Source: Haemaphysalis longicornis (Eukaryota; Arthropoda; Arachnida; Ixodida; Ixodidae). From it: a stretch of 64,000 nucleotides of DNA. Shown one piece after another: positions 21,584 to 32,228 of this stretch. The notes beneath the pieces were generated by a model that had not been told where the DNA came from, did no database searches, and was given only the letters and a program-made list of their open reading frames with translations. The number at the start of each line of letters is the position of its first letter. Position 1 is the first letter of the stretch. Position numbers and translations under genes: made by a program. The stretch is taken from contig CM023453.1 of NCBI GenBank assembly GCA_013339765.2, positions 87,424,685 through 87,488,684 on the forward strand. Reading direction: 5' to 3'.

Positions 21584-22399
21584 CAGACAACCCACCGAAG
21601 TGAACAGTAGATAAAGGCAAGCCTGAGCCCTGTAAAGGCTGACATGCCATCATAGAGGATTAAAAACTAGTGCGGCATCATTGCGGCAGTTTGGGAGGAA
21701 GCCGCGAAGGGGCTTGCTGTTATCGCTTCTTTGCGAAACTTAAAAGCAAAAAAAAAAAAGCGTAGACGCCCTCTAAGAAGTTAAGACTTCCTCCATTCAA
21801 TTTAAAAAGAGAGCACAGGGGTAGAACTGTGACGTCGATCTACGAAGGAGAGCTCTACAACTCAATTTCAGTGTCACTTTTAGCCTGCAAGAATTAGTGG
21901 AGTTGAAAGTGAAACAAAGAGAAACTGGGTTGTTTCCTCATTTAAAGCAAACTATACACGAATACCGAAATGTGGAGTGCACCAGGGGGGGAGGATGTGT
22001 CTATTCACGATGAATTCCTACCTTCGTGAGCCGGTTAGCATTCAATTCCCCAAACGAACGATACCCATCCACCGCTCTCACCCATGAGGAGCGGGAACAT
22101 GGCGCACCTACCCGTACTGCACAGCTCTAATATAATGAATAGCGGGTCATGATGGCAATGTCCATGCGTCAGGACGCGTGTACAATTGCTGAGTCAGGCA
22201 GACGTCATATTAGGGACCCATTTATTATGAGCTTTGGTTTCGTACGTCACAGAGGTTCCGTACGTCACCACCCCTATGCAAAGGAGAAGGCGAAACGCCA
22301 TAATCAAAATCACCAGCCATAATCATAATCATCATAATCAACAGCAGCGGCTTTGGGTAAGCTGTTTTTCTGAAGAAGGCGTCGGCCACTTGAACCGAC
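21584..22399. other. Unassigned DNA
   Basis: No gene is supported. ATCATAATC-type low complexity occurs at about 22312-22342, just upstream of the LINE remnant. Confidence 0.35.
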
Positions 22400-23268
22400 A
22401 CAAACTAGGCTCTAACCTACACAACAATCGTCCGTCCAATTTTAGAGTACGCCAACACGGTTTGGTTTCCTCACTCTGTTACTCATATCGCAAAGTTATA
22501 ACGGATACAAAGGAAGTCCGTAAGGTTTATCCAGAACAAGTACAAACGCACCGACTCGCCCACTAACCTTTAAGAATCTTGTAGTCTGCCTACGCTAGCG
22601 ACAAGAGCCAAACTGGCACGATTAAAATGTATACACAACCTCCTTCATAACCGCACCCGCATCGATGCATCAAAATACATCTCCCTAGCACAATCCAGCG
22701 AACTAAGACACAAACATGCGTACACCATTACCTTTGAACAATTACCTTTGGACACTTTGAACAACGATTGCTTCAAGAAGTCATTTTCCCCCTGTCAATG
22801 AGAGAATGGAATAGTTTAGATCCCTCGATTACCAGTATACAATCATTGTCACAGTTCACCTCTAAAATTGAGGGCATGTTCTGTAAATCATTTCCCAGTT
22901 TCTTTCTTATCTTTTTATCCTTTGATGAGCCGTATTTTCGTTTTTCAGGGTGGTTCTTTTGGTGTATAAATGTTCCCGTGCACTTGTGCGTAAACGAATT
23001 CGTTTTTCCTGTTGCAATAACTGGTTCCACACCACCGCAGTGTATGTTTTTTGTGGTGCATTATTGCCGGTGCTCTTGTGTTTGCGTGCAACTATTGTAT
23101 TGCCTACTTGATAAATAGTACTGAGTTTCTGCCTTTAACCTCTGGGTTTTCTTAGACATCGTCTGAGAAAATATGCCGCTGTAAAAATGTGAAACTGTAA
23201 ATGGTGTATTCTGTATCCACGAACTGATGCCCTTCGGCTTTGGTCTCGTATAAGACAGGCAGTATTGA
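22400..23268 (+). mobile_element. CR1-like LINE remnant: RT C-terminus plus 3' UTR
   Basis: The plus-strand translation, with stops and frame breaks, reads TIVRPILEYANTVWFP, then ARLKCIHNLLHNRT, then SFFPLSMREWNSLD, then QFTSKIEGMF. RPxLEYA..VW, LHN(R/K)T and SFFPRTIREWN are the classic order at the C-terminus of CR1/L2/Daphne-like reverse transcriptases. A ~350-bp 3' untranslated segment follows and merges into an AAAT array. Everything upstream, including endonuclease and RT palm motifs, is missing, so this is a 5'-truncated dead copy. Confidence 0.8.
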
Positions 23269-23307
23269 AATAAATAAATAAATAAATAAAAATAAATGAA
23301 ATAATAA

Positions 23308-23382
<75 letters not shown>

Positions 23383-23390
23383 ATGAATAA
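23268..23390. repeat. (AAAT)n microsatellite at the LINE 3' end
   Basis: AAATA-type units, interrupted near 23290-23310, directly follow the LINE 3' untranslated region. The position suggests the array grew from the LINE's own short 3' repeat. The minus-strand frames (Leu-Phe-Ile-Tyr repeats) are artefacts. Confidence 0.9.
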
Positions 23391-23719
23391 AAATCATCCT
23401 CCCCATATGAGATGAGCGTGAACTCTCTGTTGGGACGCTCCGTTCCTTGACAGCTACAAGTCAGGTATTTCTTTAATGTACCCAGCGCCATCTACTGGTT
23501 CGCTTGTAACATCCCCATTCTTTTGAGCAACTGCCAAAACAACATCGCCGTTCGGCTTCATTAGCCTGGGGCTAGAACCGCCGATTTCGGAGCGAACAGC
23601 CTGGGTGGGAGCCCCAGCAATGTTAGCATTTTTTCCAAGAACCGTGACTTCTTCTTACTGCAAAATGTTTCTCTGGCTCAGTTATACGCATTATTTTCGT
23701 AAATAAGGATGGCCCGGTG
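23391..23719. other. Unassigned spacer
   Basis: No gene is supported. The GCGCCATCTACTGG at about 23486 resembles TE-associated motifs in the next element but shows no element boundary. Confidence 0.35.
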
Positions 23720-24060
23720 ATAGAGTTTCATAATATTATTATATACTACAGGGAAATATGGCGCTGCAGTCGCGGGCTGCCGTGGGCGGCGCCATTGCCG
23801 CTAGCGACGTTCCTCACCCACTTGGCTTAGCTAGCCATACGGCTTCTTTTTTGTGTCGAAGCCAAAATCAACAAACAAGGGTAACATTTTTTCTTGTTCA
23901 TCGTACATGAAGCTTCTAAATAATTACTGACAAATTAATCCTTTTGGGGGCTCAATTTTAAAAAAACCAAACAAATTTCATGAACCTTCTACACTTCTTG
24001 CAGCCAGAGCCAACTTTTCAGCCTGTTCATGAGCCATGTCAAGGACAAGTGGAACGTACC

Positions 24061-24069
24061 TGCCCGGTA
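24061..24069. repeat. 9-bp target-site duplication, left
   Basis: TGCCCGGTA, repeated exactly at 24618-24626 on the other side of the inner MITE. Confidence 0.85.
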
Positions 24070-24617
24070 GTGTATAGGCGTTTCCTAGTCAGCACAGCCA
24101 AGCGACGCATGGCGCCATCTAGGGGCATGTTTGAAGCTATGTCCTCGTGCATGTGGCCCTCAATTTAATCGCTCAGTACCGCTTGGTCTGGTCGTGTAGT
24201 AGTTCCACTCCTGCGAAGCGAACATCCTAATCCGGGTTCAAATCCCGTTACCGCTTCTTTTTCTTTTTTAAAGGTTTGTCATATTTGCATATTAACATTT
24301 GTTATCAGGCATATAATCTATTTATGACATTTTTATGCATTATAAATGGGATTTTGGTATTTCTTGTTGCCTTTTGGTCAGTTTCAGCTACTGCTACTTG
24401 TACGTTATGGCGGGTTTTCCCCTTTTAGGTCGGTTTTGGCCATTTCTGTTGAATATTTTTCTACACCGGGGTTTTTAACCAATGCAGGTCCCTTTTGGGT
24501 GTTATTAATTTCAGTTCAGGTGGTTTTATATGCTTAGATATGTTTATGCTGCGATGTAACCCCCATAAGCAAGCTCAGGTGACGGCTGGCTGTACTGACT
24601 AGGAAACGCATATGCGC
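24070..24617. mobile_element. 9-bp-TSD MITE family, copy 1 (548 bp), with tRNA-like core
   Basis: The termini are inverted repeats of about 30 bp: left GTGTATAGGCGTTTCCTAG, right (reverse complement) GCGCATATGCGTTTCCTAG, both continuing GTCAG.ACAGCCA. The flanking 9 bp TGCCCGGTA is duplicated exactly. A second copy at 55508-56049 aligns along its full length and has its own 9-bp duplication. Terminal G...C and a 9-bp duplication fit Mutator-like (MULE) transposons best, but the superfamily is inferred. The interior carries a tRNA-like segment and an AT-rich half with no coding. It is nested inside the element at 23720-24709. Confidence 0.9.
24180..24270 (+). tRNA. tRNA-like segment with oligo-T inside the MITE
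   Basis: An A-box-like CTTGGTCTGGTCGTGTAG is followed by GGGTTCAAATCC, a B-box consensus whose flanks pair (CGGG/CCCG) as a T-arm. TTACCGCTTC and a T-rich run (CTTTTTCTTTTTT) come next. The acceptor stem does not form, so this is not a tRNA gene. It may be a pol III promoter captured by the MITE. Confidence 0.45.
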
Positions 24618-24626
24618 TGCCCGGTA
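24618..24626. repeat. 9-bp target-site duplication, right
   Basis: Exact repeat of 24061-24069. Confidence 0.85.
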
Positions 24627-24709
24627 CATGACGGAACGCTCGCTGAAGCACGGCTCCCCTAGACAGTGGCGCCAGATTTCCTCTAGTATATATTAGTATG
24701 AAACTCTAT

Positions 24710-25737
24710 GGGTACGGTATCTTCTAGGTCACTTTATGGGCGGGGCGTGGCATATCATGTTTAATTAACGTTCAGCGACACGCCAATAGTACCGGAACCG
24801 AATACCGCACTCTCTGTTGTGCACGCTCTCGTCTAGTGGCTCGGCCGCTCCAGCTGCCGCATCTCAGTGCTTCCCCGACGCCGGGGGCCGGCAGCGGCGG
24901 CAGCGTGGGCCTTCCGGCTGTGGCGCAGATGGCCCGGCCCTAATGTCTGGGCAGGCGGCCAGGAACAGCGATCGAGGCGCCTGGCCCCGGCGAGCCATAG
25001 ATGGCGCTGCACAAACAACGCCAGGATGCTAATAAAAACGCCCCGGCTTTGATCATCTCGAAGAACTGCCGATAAAAAGAAAGCCGAGGATTAGGGCGAA
25101 CTTGCGCGCGGCCCTGGCTACGGCACTGGCCACGAAAGCGCGGGCTTCGTATGCAGATTTGTCAGCGAGCTTCAAACTTGCTACTCCCGGTATTGGCTAT
25201 TCGCTTCTGTTCTTTCTTAGCAAAATTCTTTTTTTTTTGTCCTTTTTGGCTACCGGACATCCTTTGTTTGCCGAAGCCCAATTATATGCCACGCTTTTTT
25301 TAACTCTGGCTTTATGGTTAGGTTGAGTTTGTTCTTTGACGTTTCTTTATTGCTTTGTGTGGTTGACGTTGTGTGGCTCACGTTATTAGGAGGGAAAAAT
25401 GGCTGGGTAATATTTGCTGGGAACGCTCTGATGAAATATGTTAGTGCAAATGCTAAGAAAATTTTTAAAAATTCATCCGCCCCTCCTTTTTACGACGACG
25501 ATGATTGAAAGTGAAGCATAATCTCATGGCGGATTCCTTGGTTGCCGTCTGAGTTTGTACTTTGAGTCTTTGAGGTTTGACCTTGACTCGCAGTTTGGAC
25601 TTTTTATCACAGCGGTTTCAACTTTGACCTTTTGCCATTTGATTTCGCACGAAGAAAGCTCCGTGTTCAACTATCGTAGTCGTTAGATGGACGGATGCAT
25701 TATTTCTGTCTAATTTTGCACACCCATGAACCCCTAT
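24710..25737. other. Unassigned DNA, GC-rich in its first third
   Basis: About 24820-25010 is GC- and CpG-rich, and small frames on both strands are open because of this. At 25545-25640 short variants of TTTGACCTT recur in a loose tandem pattern. No gene is recognised. Confidence 0.35.
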
Positions 25738-26445
25738 CTAAATTCAAACTGCTTCGACTATGTCTCATTTTTATGCTCTTCCCAGCCACACTGTATATAA
25801 CTGTTTATTCTAACTGGCCTGGACAAGATGTTCTCTTACGTGTCCGTAAAATTCCACTTTATCCCTCAACAAAAACGTTCTTCTTCAAACTGCATCCCGA
25901 AACTTTGCCTGTTAAGGCATGGCTGCGAAACCAGGACATTTTTGTGTCCTCTGTAAGCTGTCGCCTGTGCGATGTACTGGAAACAATTGAGCACTGCTTC
26001 ATAAACTGTGAGGATGCCATACTCTTTCCGGATGTCCTCCAAAGAACTCTTTAAAAGGACTTTGAATTGACTCCACATAGTATAAGGTATCTTGTATCAC
26101 CCGCAGACGGTGGTGTGCCATGATTGCTTTTTTTTTCTAATCGCTCTGCATAGTTTATGGAAAACGCGCATACTGGATAGACACGCTGACCCTGTGGGTT
26201 TTTCAAGATCACACTTTTGCAAATAATCATTAATCTTAAAGATGTCTACGCCAAAACTGATTCCCACACTGACTGATATGCCCTGCTTATTAGTTGTTCA
26301 CGTTTGCGCCAGTTTTAAACCAAATGTACATAGTTTTTAATTGTGTGAAGTTTTGTTTTTTGTCTCGTATTCAACTCATCTGTATGTGTACGTAGTCGTT
26401 AATATGTGTTGTAATATATCATTTCCTACATTGAATTTCAGTGCG
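25738..26445 (+). mobile_element. Tx1/L1-like LINE remnant, copy 1 (3' end only)
   Basis: A fragment of the C-terminal part of ORF2 is open to 26054. It shows TKTFFFKLHPETLPVKAWL, then a CX2C..EHCX4C zinc-binding segment (cysteines coded from 25959 and ending at 26009), then DVLQRTL. After the stop, degraded homology continues (SLWK..DRHA) into a 3' untranslated region that seems to end near 26445. The same motifs occur in the next copy (28205-28390), so the two are head-to-tail members of one family. RT and endonuclease are missing. Confidence 0.75.
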
Positions 26446-28776
26446 ATAAATGCCAGGTGGAAAACAGAAAAAAAAAAGGATTACGGCAGGTTCTTTGGTG
26501 GGTACAAGGTCGTGGATCAAAAGCTTGGCTTCCATTCTCTCATTGGAGCACTTCCAAGGCTTGCGGATGATGAGTGTGCTGGGGTTTCCGGCCCTATTAC
26601 ACTGGAACAGGTTAACATTGCCATCTCTTCGCTTAAGACAAACAAGACCACTGGACCAGGATGGACTTCAGCGGGGAATTTTATCAGAAGTTTTCTGATA
26701 TCCTTGCTCCAGTCCTCTTGGACATATTCATAGCCGCATACGATCACGGTGTTTTGCCACCAACCTTTTACTTGGGGCACACAGTGTGGCACCCAAAACT
26801 GCGAATGAACACAAACTGAGATCTGTAGAGGGTTATCGGCCAATCTCCCTCTGCAATGTTGACTATAAAATATTTGCAAAAGTGTTATCTAACCGTCTTC
26901 AACAGGTAATTTCTAGTTTAGTTGGGTCTCACCGAACGTGCGGTATTCGGAACAGAAGTATTCAAACGAATATACATATTGCTCGTTCTATATTGGAATG
27001 CGTGTCTGATTCGGTTGAACAGGTGGCCCTTATCCAAATTGACCTTGCAAAAGCATTTGATCGGGTGTCTCACAATTTTTATTCGCACTTTTGGAAGCGG
27101 CTAATGTGGGTGATGTGCTGTATCGAGGCATTCAGCTTTGCTACAAGAATAGTACTACACAACTTGTCGTCAATCGCGTTCTCTCGAAGCCAGTTCAGAT
27201 CAGGTCGTCTGTTAGACAGGGCTGTCCCTATCGCCTCTACTGTTTGCACTGTACATAGAGCCTCTTTGCCTTAGCATACAACAGAGCCAAAGGGTACGTG
27301 GTTTTTCGTTAGCGTCATGTGAAGTTAAGTTCTTGCCGTATGCTGATGACATTCGCCCTATCTTTGTGCTGACGAAGCTAGTGTTCACGAAAGCCCTTAT
27401 ATTGTACTAAGGAGTTTTTGTGACAGTGTCTGGAGCAGGCCATGAATATGGAGAAAACTAAGGGGTTTTGGTTGGGCGAGTGGGGAACCCAACCTTCCAA
27501 ATTTGCAGGATATTAGTTGGGGACAAGCACGCCGCTTGAGTACATTGGCGTGCCTTTGCCCAAATAAGGAACTCAGGGCCACACTGGTCTTCAGCATCAC
27601 TGCATGTAAAGCGCGCCTCGCAGGCATGGATGGGGCGAGAACTTTCTGTATTTGCCCGTGCGGAAGTCTGCAATGTCTTCTGGTAGCCAAAGCTTGTTAT
27701 GTGCTTCAGGTACTGCACTGTGCGCGGGCGAAAGTCCAGGCTCTACACAGAATATTTGCTACCTTCGGTAGGGGATCTAATGGGAGCCAATGCGCAGGGA
27801 CTAATTTATTTTCTTCCTTTACAGGTCTTGGTGGTGTTGGGTTAATGCATTTGTTTGTGCACCAACTTGTGTCTCGGTTTTTCTTCTACAAGTTGGCGGA
27901 GCATCCACTTTTACGTACTATACTTCAAGAGCGCATAAGTTACCATTTACCTTTTCTCCTTGTTTCTACGGGTGAGGTGAACAAGAAGCCGCCATGGGGT
28001 TTTCTAAAAGAAGTTGTGGATACTTTTCATTTCCTTACTGCGCGGTTTTCTCTGGAGTACCTGTTTAGTCTTTCAAGGAAGGCTATGACGAACACTTTAA
28101 TTCATAATCTATTCCCCGTGCCTCTTTATCGCCAGCCATACTTGCGGGACCATAAGAATAATGTTTTAGACCGTGTCAAGCGTATGTGCGTGCCGCCAAA
28201 TGCCAAAACGTTTTTCTTTAAGCTTCATTCGCAAACGCTTCCAGTTAAAACATGGCTGCGCGAAAAAGGAATGTCGATCCCTTGGTCAGACAATTGCCGC
28301 TTGTGCAATCAACCAGAGACTATTGACCATTGTTTTGTGCTGTGCCGTGACGCGGTGTTTTTCTGGGACGTTTTGCAACGGACACTAAAAAAGGACATTG
28401 ACATCACCCCCTACACCATTCGCTTCTTGCCATTTGAGGACGTTAATCGGGTGCCATATGACGTTTTTGTTCTCCTAGGATTGTTTAGCTTGTGGAAGTG
28501 CCGCATGACTGATCGGCATGCGGAACCCCCTAGGCCGACCAAGTGCATTTTTCGGGAACAGGCGGCGTTGGTACGGAGCGTTTATGCAGCGCAGAGTGAT
28601 CCACCGGAGTGGCTGCATCTTTTGGATGCGTGCGTTTGCTTGCCTGAGTTTTGAAGTGGTGCCGACCTTTGTTAGACTGACGTGCTTACCCTTTGCTGTC
28701 TGTTAGTGTTTATATTGTGTGTTAATTGTCTTGTCTGAGTTTTTCTAAAATTTCCATGCTATTAAAGAAAAAAACA
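26446..28776 (+). mobile_element. Tx1/L1-like LINE remnant, copy 2 (RT to 3' end)
   Basis: Landmarks occur in the expected order but in different frames. They are a pre-RT segment (LPRLADDE, GPITLEQVNIAISSLK, TTGP), YRPISLCNVDYKIFAKVLSN from 26834, RT motif A DLAKAFDRV at 27041-27067, motif B RQGCP at 27214-27228, catalytic YADD at 27339-27350, and a thumb and C-terminal region with a CX2C..DHCX4C zinc segment at 28295-28345. The frame ends at TGA 28652-28654. A ~120-bp 3' untranslated region ends ATTAAAGAAAAAAAC. At least three frameshifts make it dead. The RPISL.NVDYK block and C-terminal zinc finger point to the L1/Tx1 group. Endonuclease and ORF1 are absent. Confidence 0.85.
27503..28654 (+). 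pseudogene. Longest open piece of the LINE ORF2 (383 codons)
   Basis: This is the longest open frame in the window. It covers the connection region after the RT fingers and palm, then the C-terminal zinc-binding domain (near residues 265-281) and the natural stop. The methionine at 27503 is internal, because homology extends upstream in other frames to the YADD and motif A, so it is not a real start. It would not make a working enzyme, since the catalytic palm is encoded out of frame upstream. It should not be annotated as a host gene. Confidence 0.8.
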
Positions 28777-28782
28777 AATTCG

Positions 28783-28868
28783 AAATGGCGTAATCGGATA
28801 GACGTCGGAATCCAAACGCGAAGGACTTAGGTTCGATTCAGACCACGGGAAGCGTTTTTTTTTTTCTT
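28783..28868 (+). tRNA. tRNA-like segment followed by oligo-T (pseudo-tRNA)
   Basis: TGGCGTAATCGGATAGACG resembles a tRNA D-arm with A box: GCGT can pair with ACGT, and the loop holds GG. GGTTCGATTC at 28830-28839 is a B box. A T-run of more than ten bases begins at 28855, just after ACGGGAAGCG. The anticodon and acceptor stems do not pair convincingly, so it is a tRNA-derived pseudogene or SINE head. It begins about 10 bp after the A-rich end of the LINE. Confidence 0.4.
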
Positions 28869-29616
28869 TCACTTCACCCACGATCATCATTACCGTCAAA
28901 CAAAGTTGGCTTTCCTGCAGTGCGTATTCGACGCGACATCCGCCATCAGTGCGTAGAAAGCTTTGCTTTGAAAAGATGACACTTCGTTGCTTGTCACCCT
29001 TCAGCTGTAGTTTATTCACCATCAAACTGCGTAATAAAGAGGTTTTCGCAAAGTTTGTATTCTGCGACGTTATTAAAACCAGTCAATGAAAAAAACCTGT
29101 CCTTAATTACTTTCTTGCCTCATAGAGCTTACGTTTACATCAAGCACAATTCTGCATATAGTTGTATAGAGTTGAGAGAAAGTGAAAGGAACGGCACGAT
29201 GTGGCATGTAGCCTACGATGCATTCTCCATTTTTTTATTCTGTCGCAAACATGCTGCGTTAAATGCGTATAATGCTGACGTTATGAGATAAATATTTGTG
29301 CTCCGGTGGTGCTGATGCTTCCTTAAAAGCCTACAACATCTCATCCTCAGCAGTAACGTAATAGAATAAATGCTAACACAGTGTTATCAGCGTGTTAACT
29401 CTAAGTTAGCAATATAATACAATGGCACTATCACACGAAACTAATGAAACCACTGCAATTACAGGCCATGTTTCTTGGGGGGTGACTTCGGTAAGCGGTT
29501 GCCATTCCTATAAACAGGTGCGGCGGTGACGTTATACGAGCTGGGCGAAAAAGTGTTTGGTGATTTACCACTACTTCGTCTGTTTCGCACTTTGCTCTGC
29601 TCCAAATAAATGTTAG
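28869..29616. other. Unassigned DNA
   Basis: No gene, RNA or mobile element recognised. Confidence 0.35.
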
Positions 29617-30400
<784 letters not shown>

Positions 30401-30580
30401 GGTGTCCCAGTCAATGCACATCGCGGCAGCTTACGACAGCGCCCGGCCTAGTCAGCGACTTAGAGCGCATGCGCTGTGGCAGCCGAGTGCGGAAGGTCAT
30501 CTTCGTGAGCGGCGAATAGGGGACGCCGAAGATGGACCGGTGCCAATCGTAAGCTGCCGCTCTGTGCATAGGCTGGCACC
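30401..30580. mobile_element. Small TIR element (~180 bp)
   Basis: The left GGTGTCCCAG..ATGCACA followed by GCGGCAGCTTACGA mirrors the right end, where the reverse complement reads GGTGCCAG..ATGCACA and GCGGCAGCTTACGA. The arms are about 36 bp with a perfect 14-bp core. The GC-rich centre includes GAGCGCATGCGCTGTGG. No target-site duplication was found. It could be a MITE or a structured regulatory repeat. Confidence 0.6.
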
Positions 30581-32228
30581 CGCTTTTTTGTTGTTGCTGA
30601 CACTTTTGACGACTGTATACATAGCATTACCTGGCTGAGTTTTGCTATTTACATTTATTAAGAAGTAGCTTCATGCGGTAAATTGTTAACGGCACATCTC
30701 TTTCATCCAGTCAGCTGCGTACAGCCAACTGCACCGAAACTGTCGTCAGCATTAGCGCAGCGCTAGTCACAAATTTGATCACAATGTCAGTCACAAGTGC
30801 AGTAGCTATAGCACGTCCGCTGCAGGCCTTCGTCCTCTGGCCCGTGTCAGGCCCGTAGCAGACGACTTTCGGTTTGCACCGCTGTGTCGTCTGCTAGCTC
30901 GGCCGCTCTGGCGAACCGGTTGCAGACGACATGTGTGCGCTTTGCCTGGGCGAACTTGGCGAGCGGCTGCCAGCGGAGGGTGGTTGAAGGGGCTTTTTTT
31001 GGCGCACGTAGCCCATTTGTGCGGGGCAAGGAGGGGCCGCCAAAATAGCCGCTCGGTGTGCTGCTGCCGTGGCTCGGCTACCTGGAGGGGCCTGCCCTTC
31101 TCGTGTGACAGGCGCGCCGCGCCATCTTGGTGCTGCCTTTTGTCTCCTCTCCCCCCCACCTTCCCTGTTACCCAGCGTATCTGGATATCGTCAGCTGGCC
31201 GCAGATGACGCTGACCAGGCATTACATGCAACTTTCGACTTGCAATTAGCCTTAGCTCGCGTCAGAGTGGACGCGCAAAGCCCTGAGGCAGGCTGACAAC
31301 CTGCTCCTGAAATTCTTTGGGGTCAGCTTATTGTCCCTGCGGTTCACTTGTTTAATGCTGGCGCCTAGGCGCGGTCACAGTGCAAGTAATCTCAATGAAG
31401 CCAACTTACATTTGATAGCCGACTTAGAAAAAGCCTATTATTCAGCCACGAACGTCAGAGATTGCGCTCCAGGAGCAGAAGTGCAGCCAGTAATAGCTGA
31501 CACTGCAATGTCTGTAGCTCTTTCAAACACGCGCAGTGATGAGGTGGGAGAGCGAGGCGAAGCGATAGCATCATAGCGAATCTCGACCACGGTCCTATAT
31601 TATACGAAGAACTGATTAAATGTTATAATAATTGGTGGGAATTATACATAATGAATTAAATATTCATACAGCAACAATGCTTCCACACAATTTGCCTTTG
31701 ACCGCAATATTGTCAAAGGCCTAATATTGTTGACCCTGTTCCAGCCAACAAAAGAAAATTCAATTCATAGAAGATGTGGTCCACTTCGAACTTTGCTTAT
31801 TTCAGGTTTGGTTAGCTACCACTGTGCTAGAAAAGTTGCAGACAGTTTTTTTTATCTTTTAAGTACTTTATTTTGCACGTATGAGACGCAAGTATATCGA
31901 AAACTTCCCGTATGTCCCTTTCTGCTCACACAAAAACATATATACTCATCTGCAAACAAACAAACAAAAAAACTCCAACCTGGAATGCGCTCACAAAGGC
32001 CAGCTGGATCAATGTTAGCCGGGCAAAGGCTTCTCAAGGATTTTCAGGCACTCACGAAGGCTTTGAAGCGTCATTCGGGCGGTATCACCAAAACCTGTTC
32101 TAGTAGCCAGTTGTACCGCTTTGCGGAAACTTTATTAGATGTTTGTTTGGATGCAGGAATGTCCTCTAACAATGCAAGCAACTTCGTATTTCGACCTAAA
32201 TTCCCGGCAAAAAACCAACCTATGTATA
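30581..32228. other. Unassigned DNA, GC-rich from 30830 to 31300
   Basis: No gene is recognised. The GC-rich part keeps a 141-residue minus frame (30806-31231) and several plus frames open, without any domain. A pyrimidine tract ending CCCAG at 31170-31174 resembles a splice acceptor, but no convincing donor follows. GCGCCTAGGCGC near 31360 is a perfect 12-bp palindrome. A 191-residue plus frame at 31727-32302 ends inside the next TIR element and has no domain I know. Confidence 0.35.

Larger units (their letters stand above)
23720..24709. mobile_element. Outer TIR element, host of a nested MITE
   Basis: The left end ATAGAGTTTCATA followed by TATATACTACAGGGAAAT and GGCGC matches the reverse complement of the right end (ATAGAGTTTCATA, TATATACTAGAGGAAAT, GGCGC) over about 42 bp. 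Removing the nested 548-bp MITE and one 9-bp duplication leaves about 433 bp of original element. No target-site duplication is clear. The ATAGAGTTTC..GGCGCC terminus is, from memory, common in tick sequence. The element is non-coding and non-autonomous, of uncertain superfamily. Confidence 0.75.

Noticed and set aside
23135..23491. Minus-strand frames of Leu-Phe-Ile-Tyr repeats
   Set aside because: Translation of the AAAT microsatellite.
27503..28654. 383-residue frame as an intact host gene
   Set aside because: Its zinc-finger and connection motifs are those of a LINE ORF2, and the RT motifs continue upstream in other frames.
30806..31231. 141-residue minus frame
   Set aside because: GC-rich region open on both strands; no recognisable motif.
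31331..31576. 81-residue plus frame with protein-like composition
   Set aside because: No similarity recognised and no convincing splice donor; neighbouring frames are equally open.
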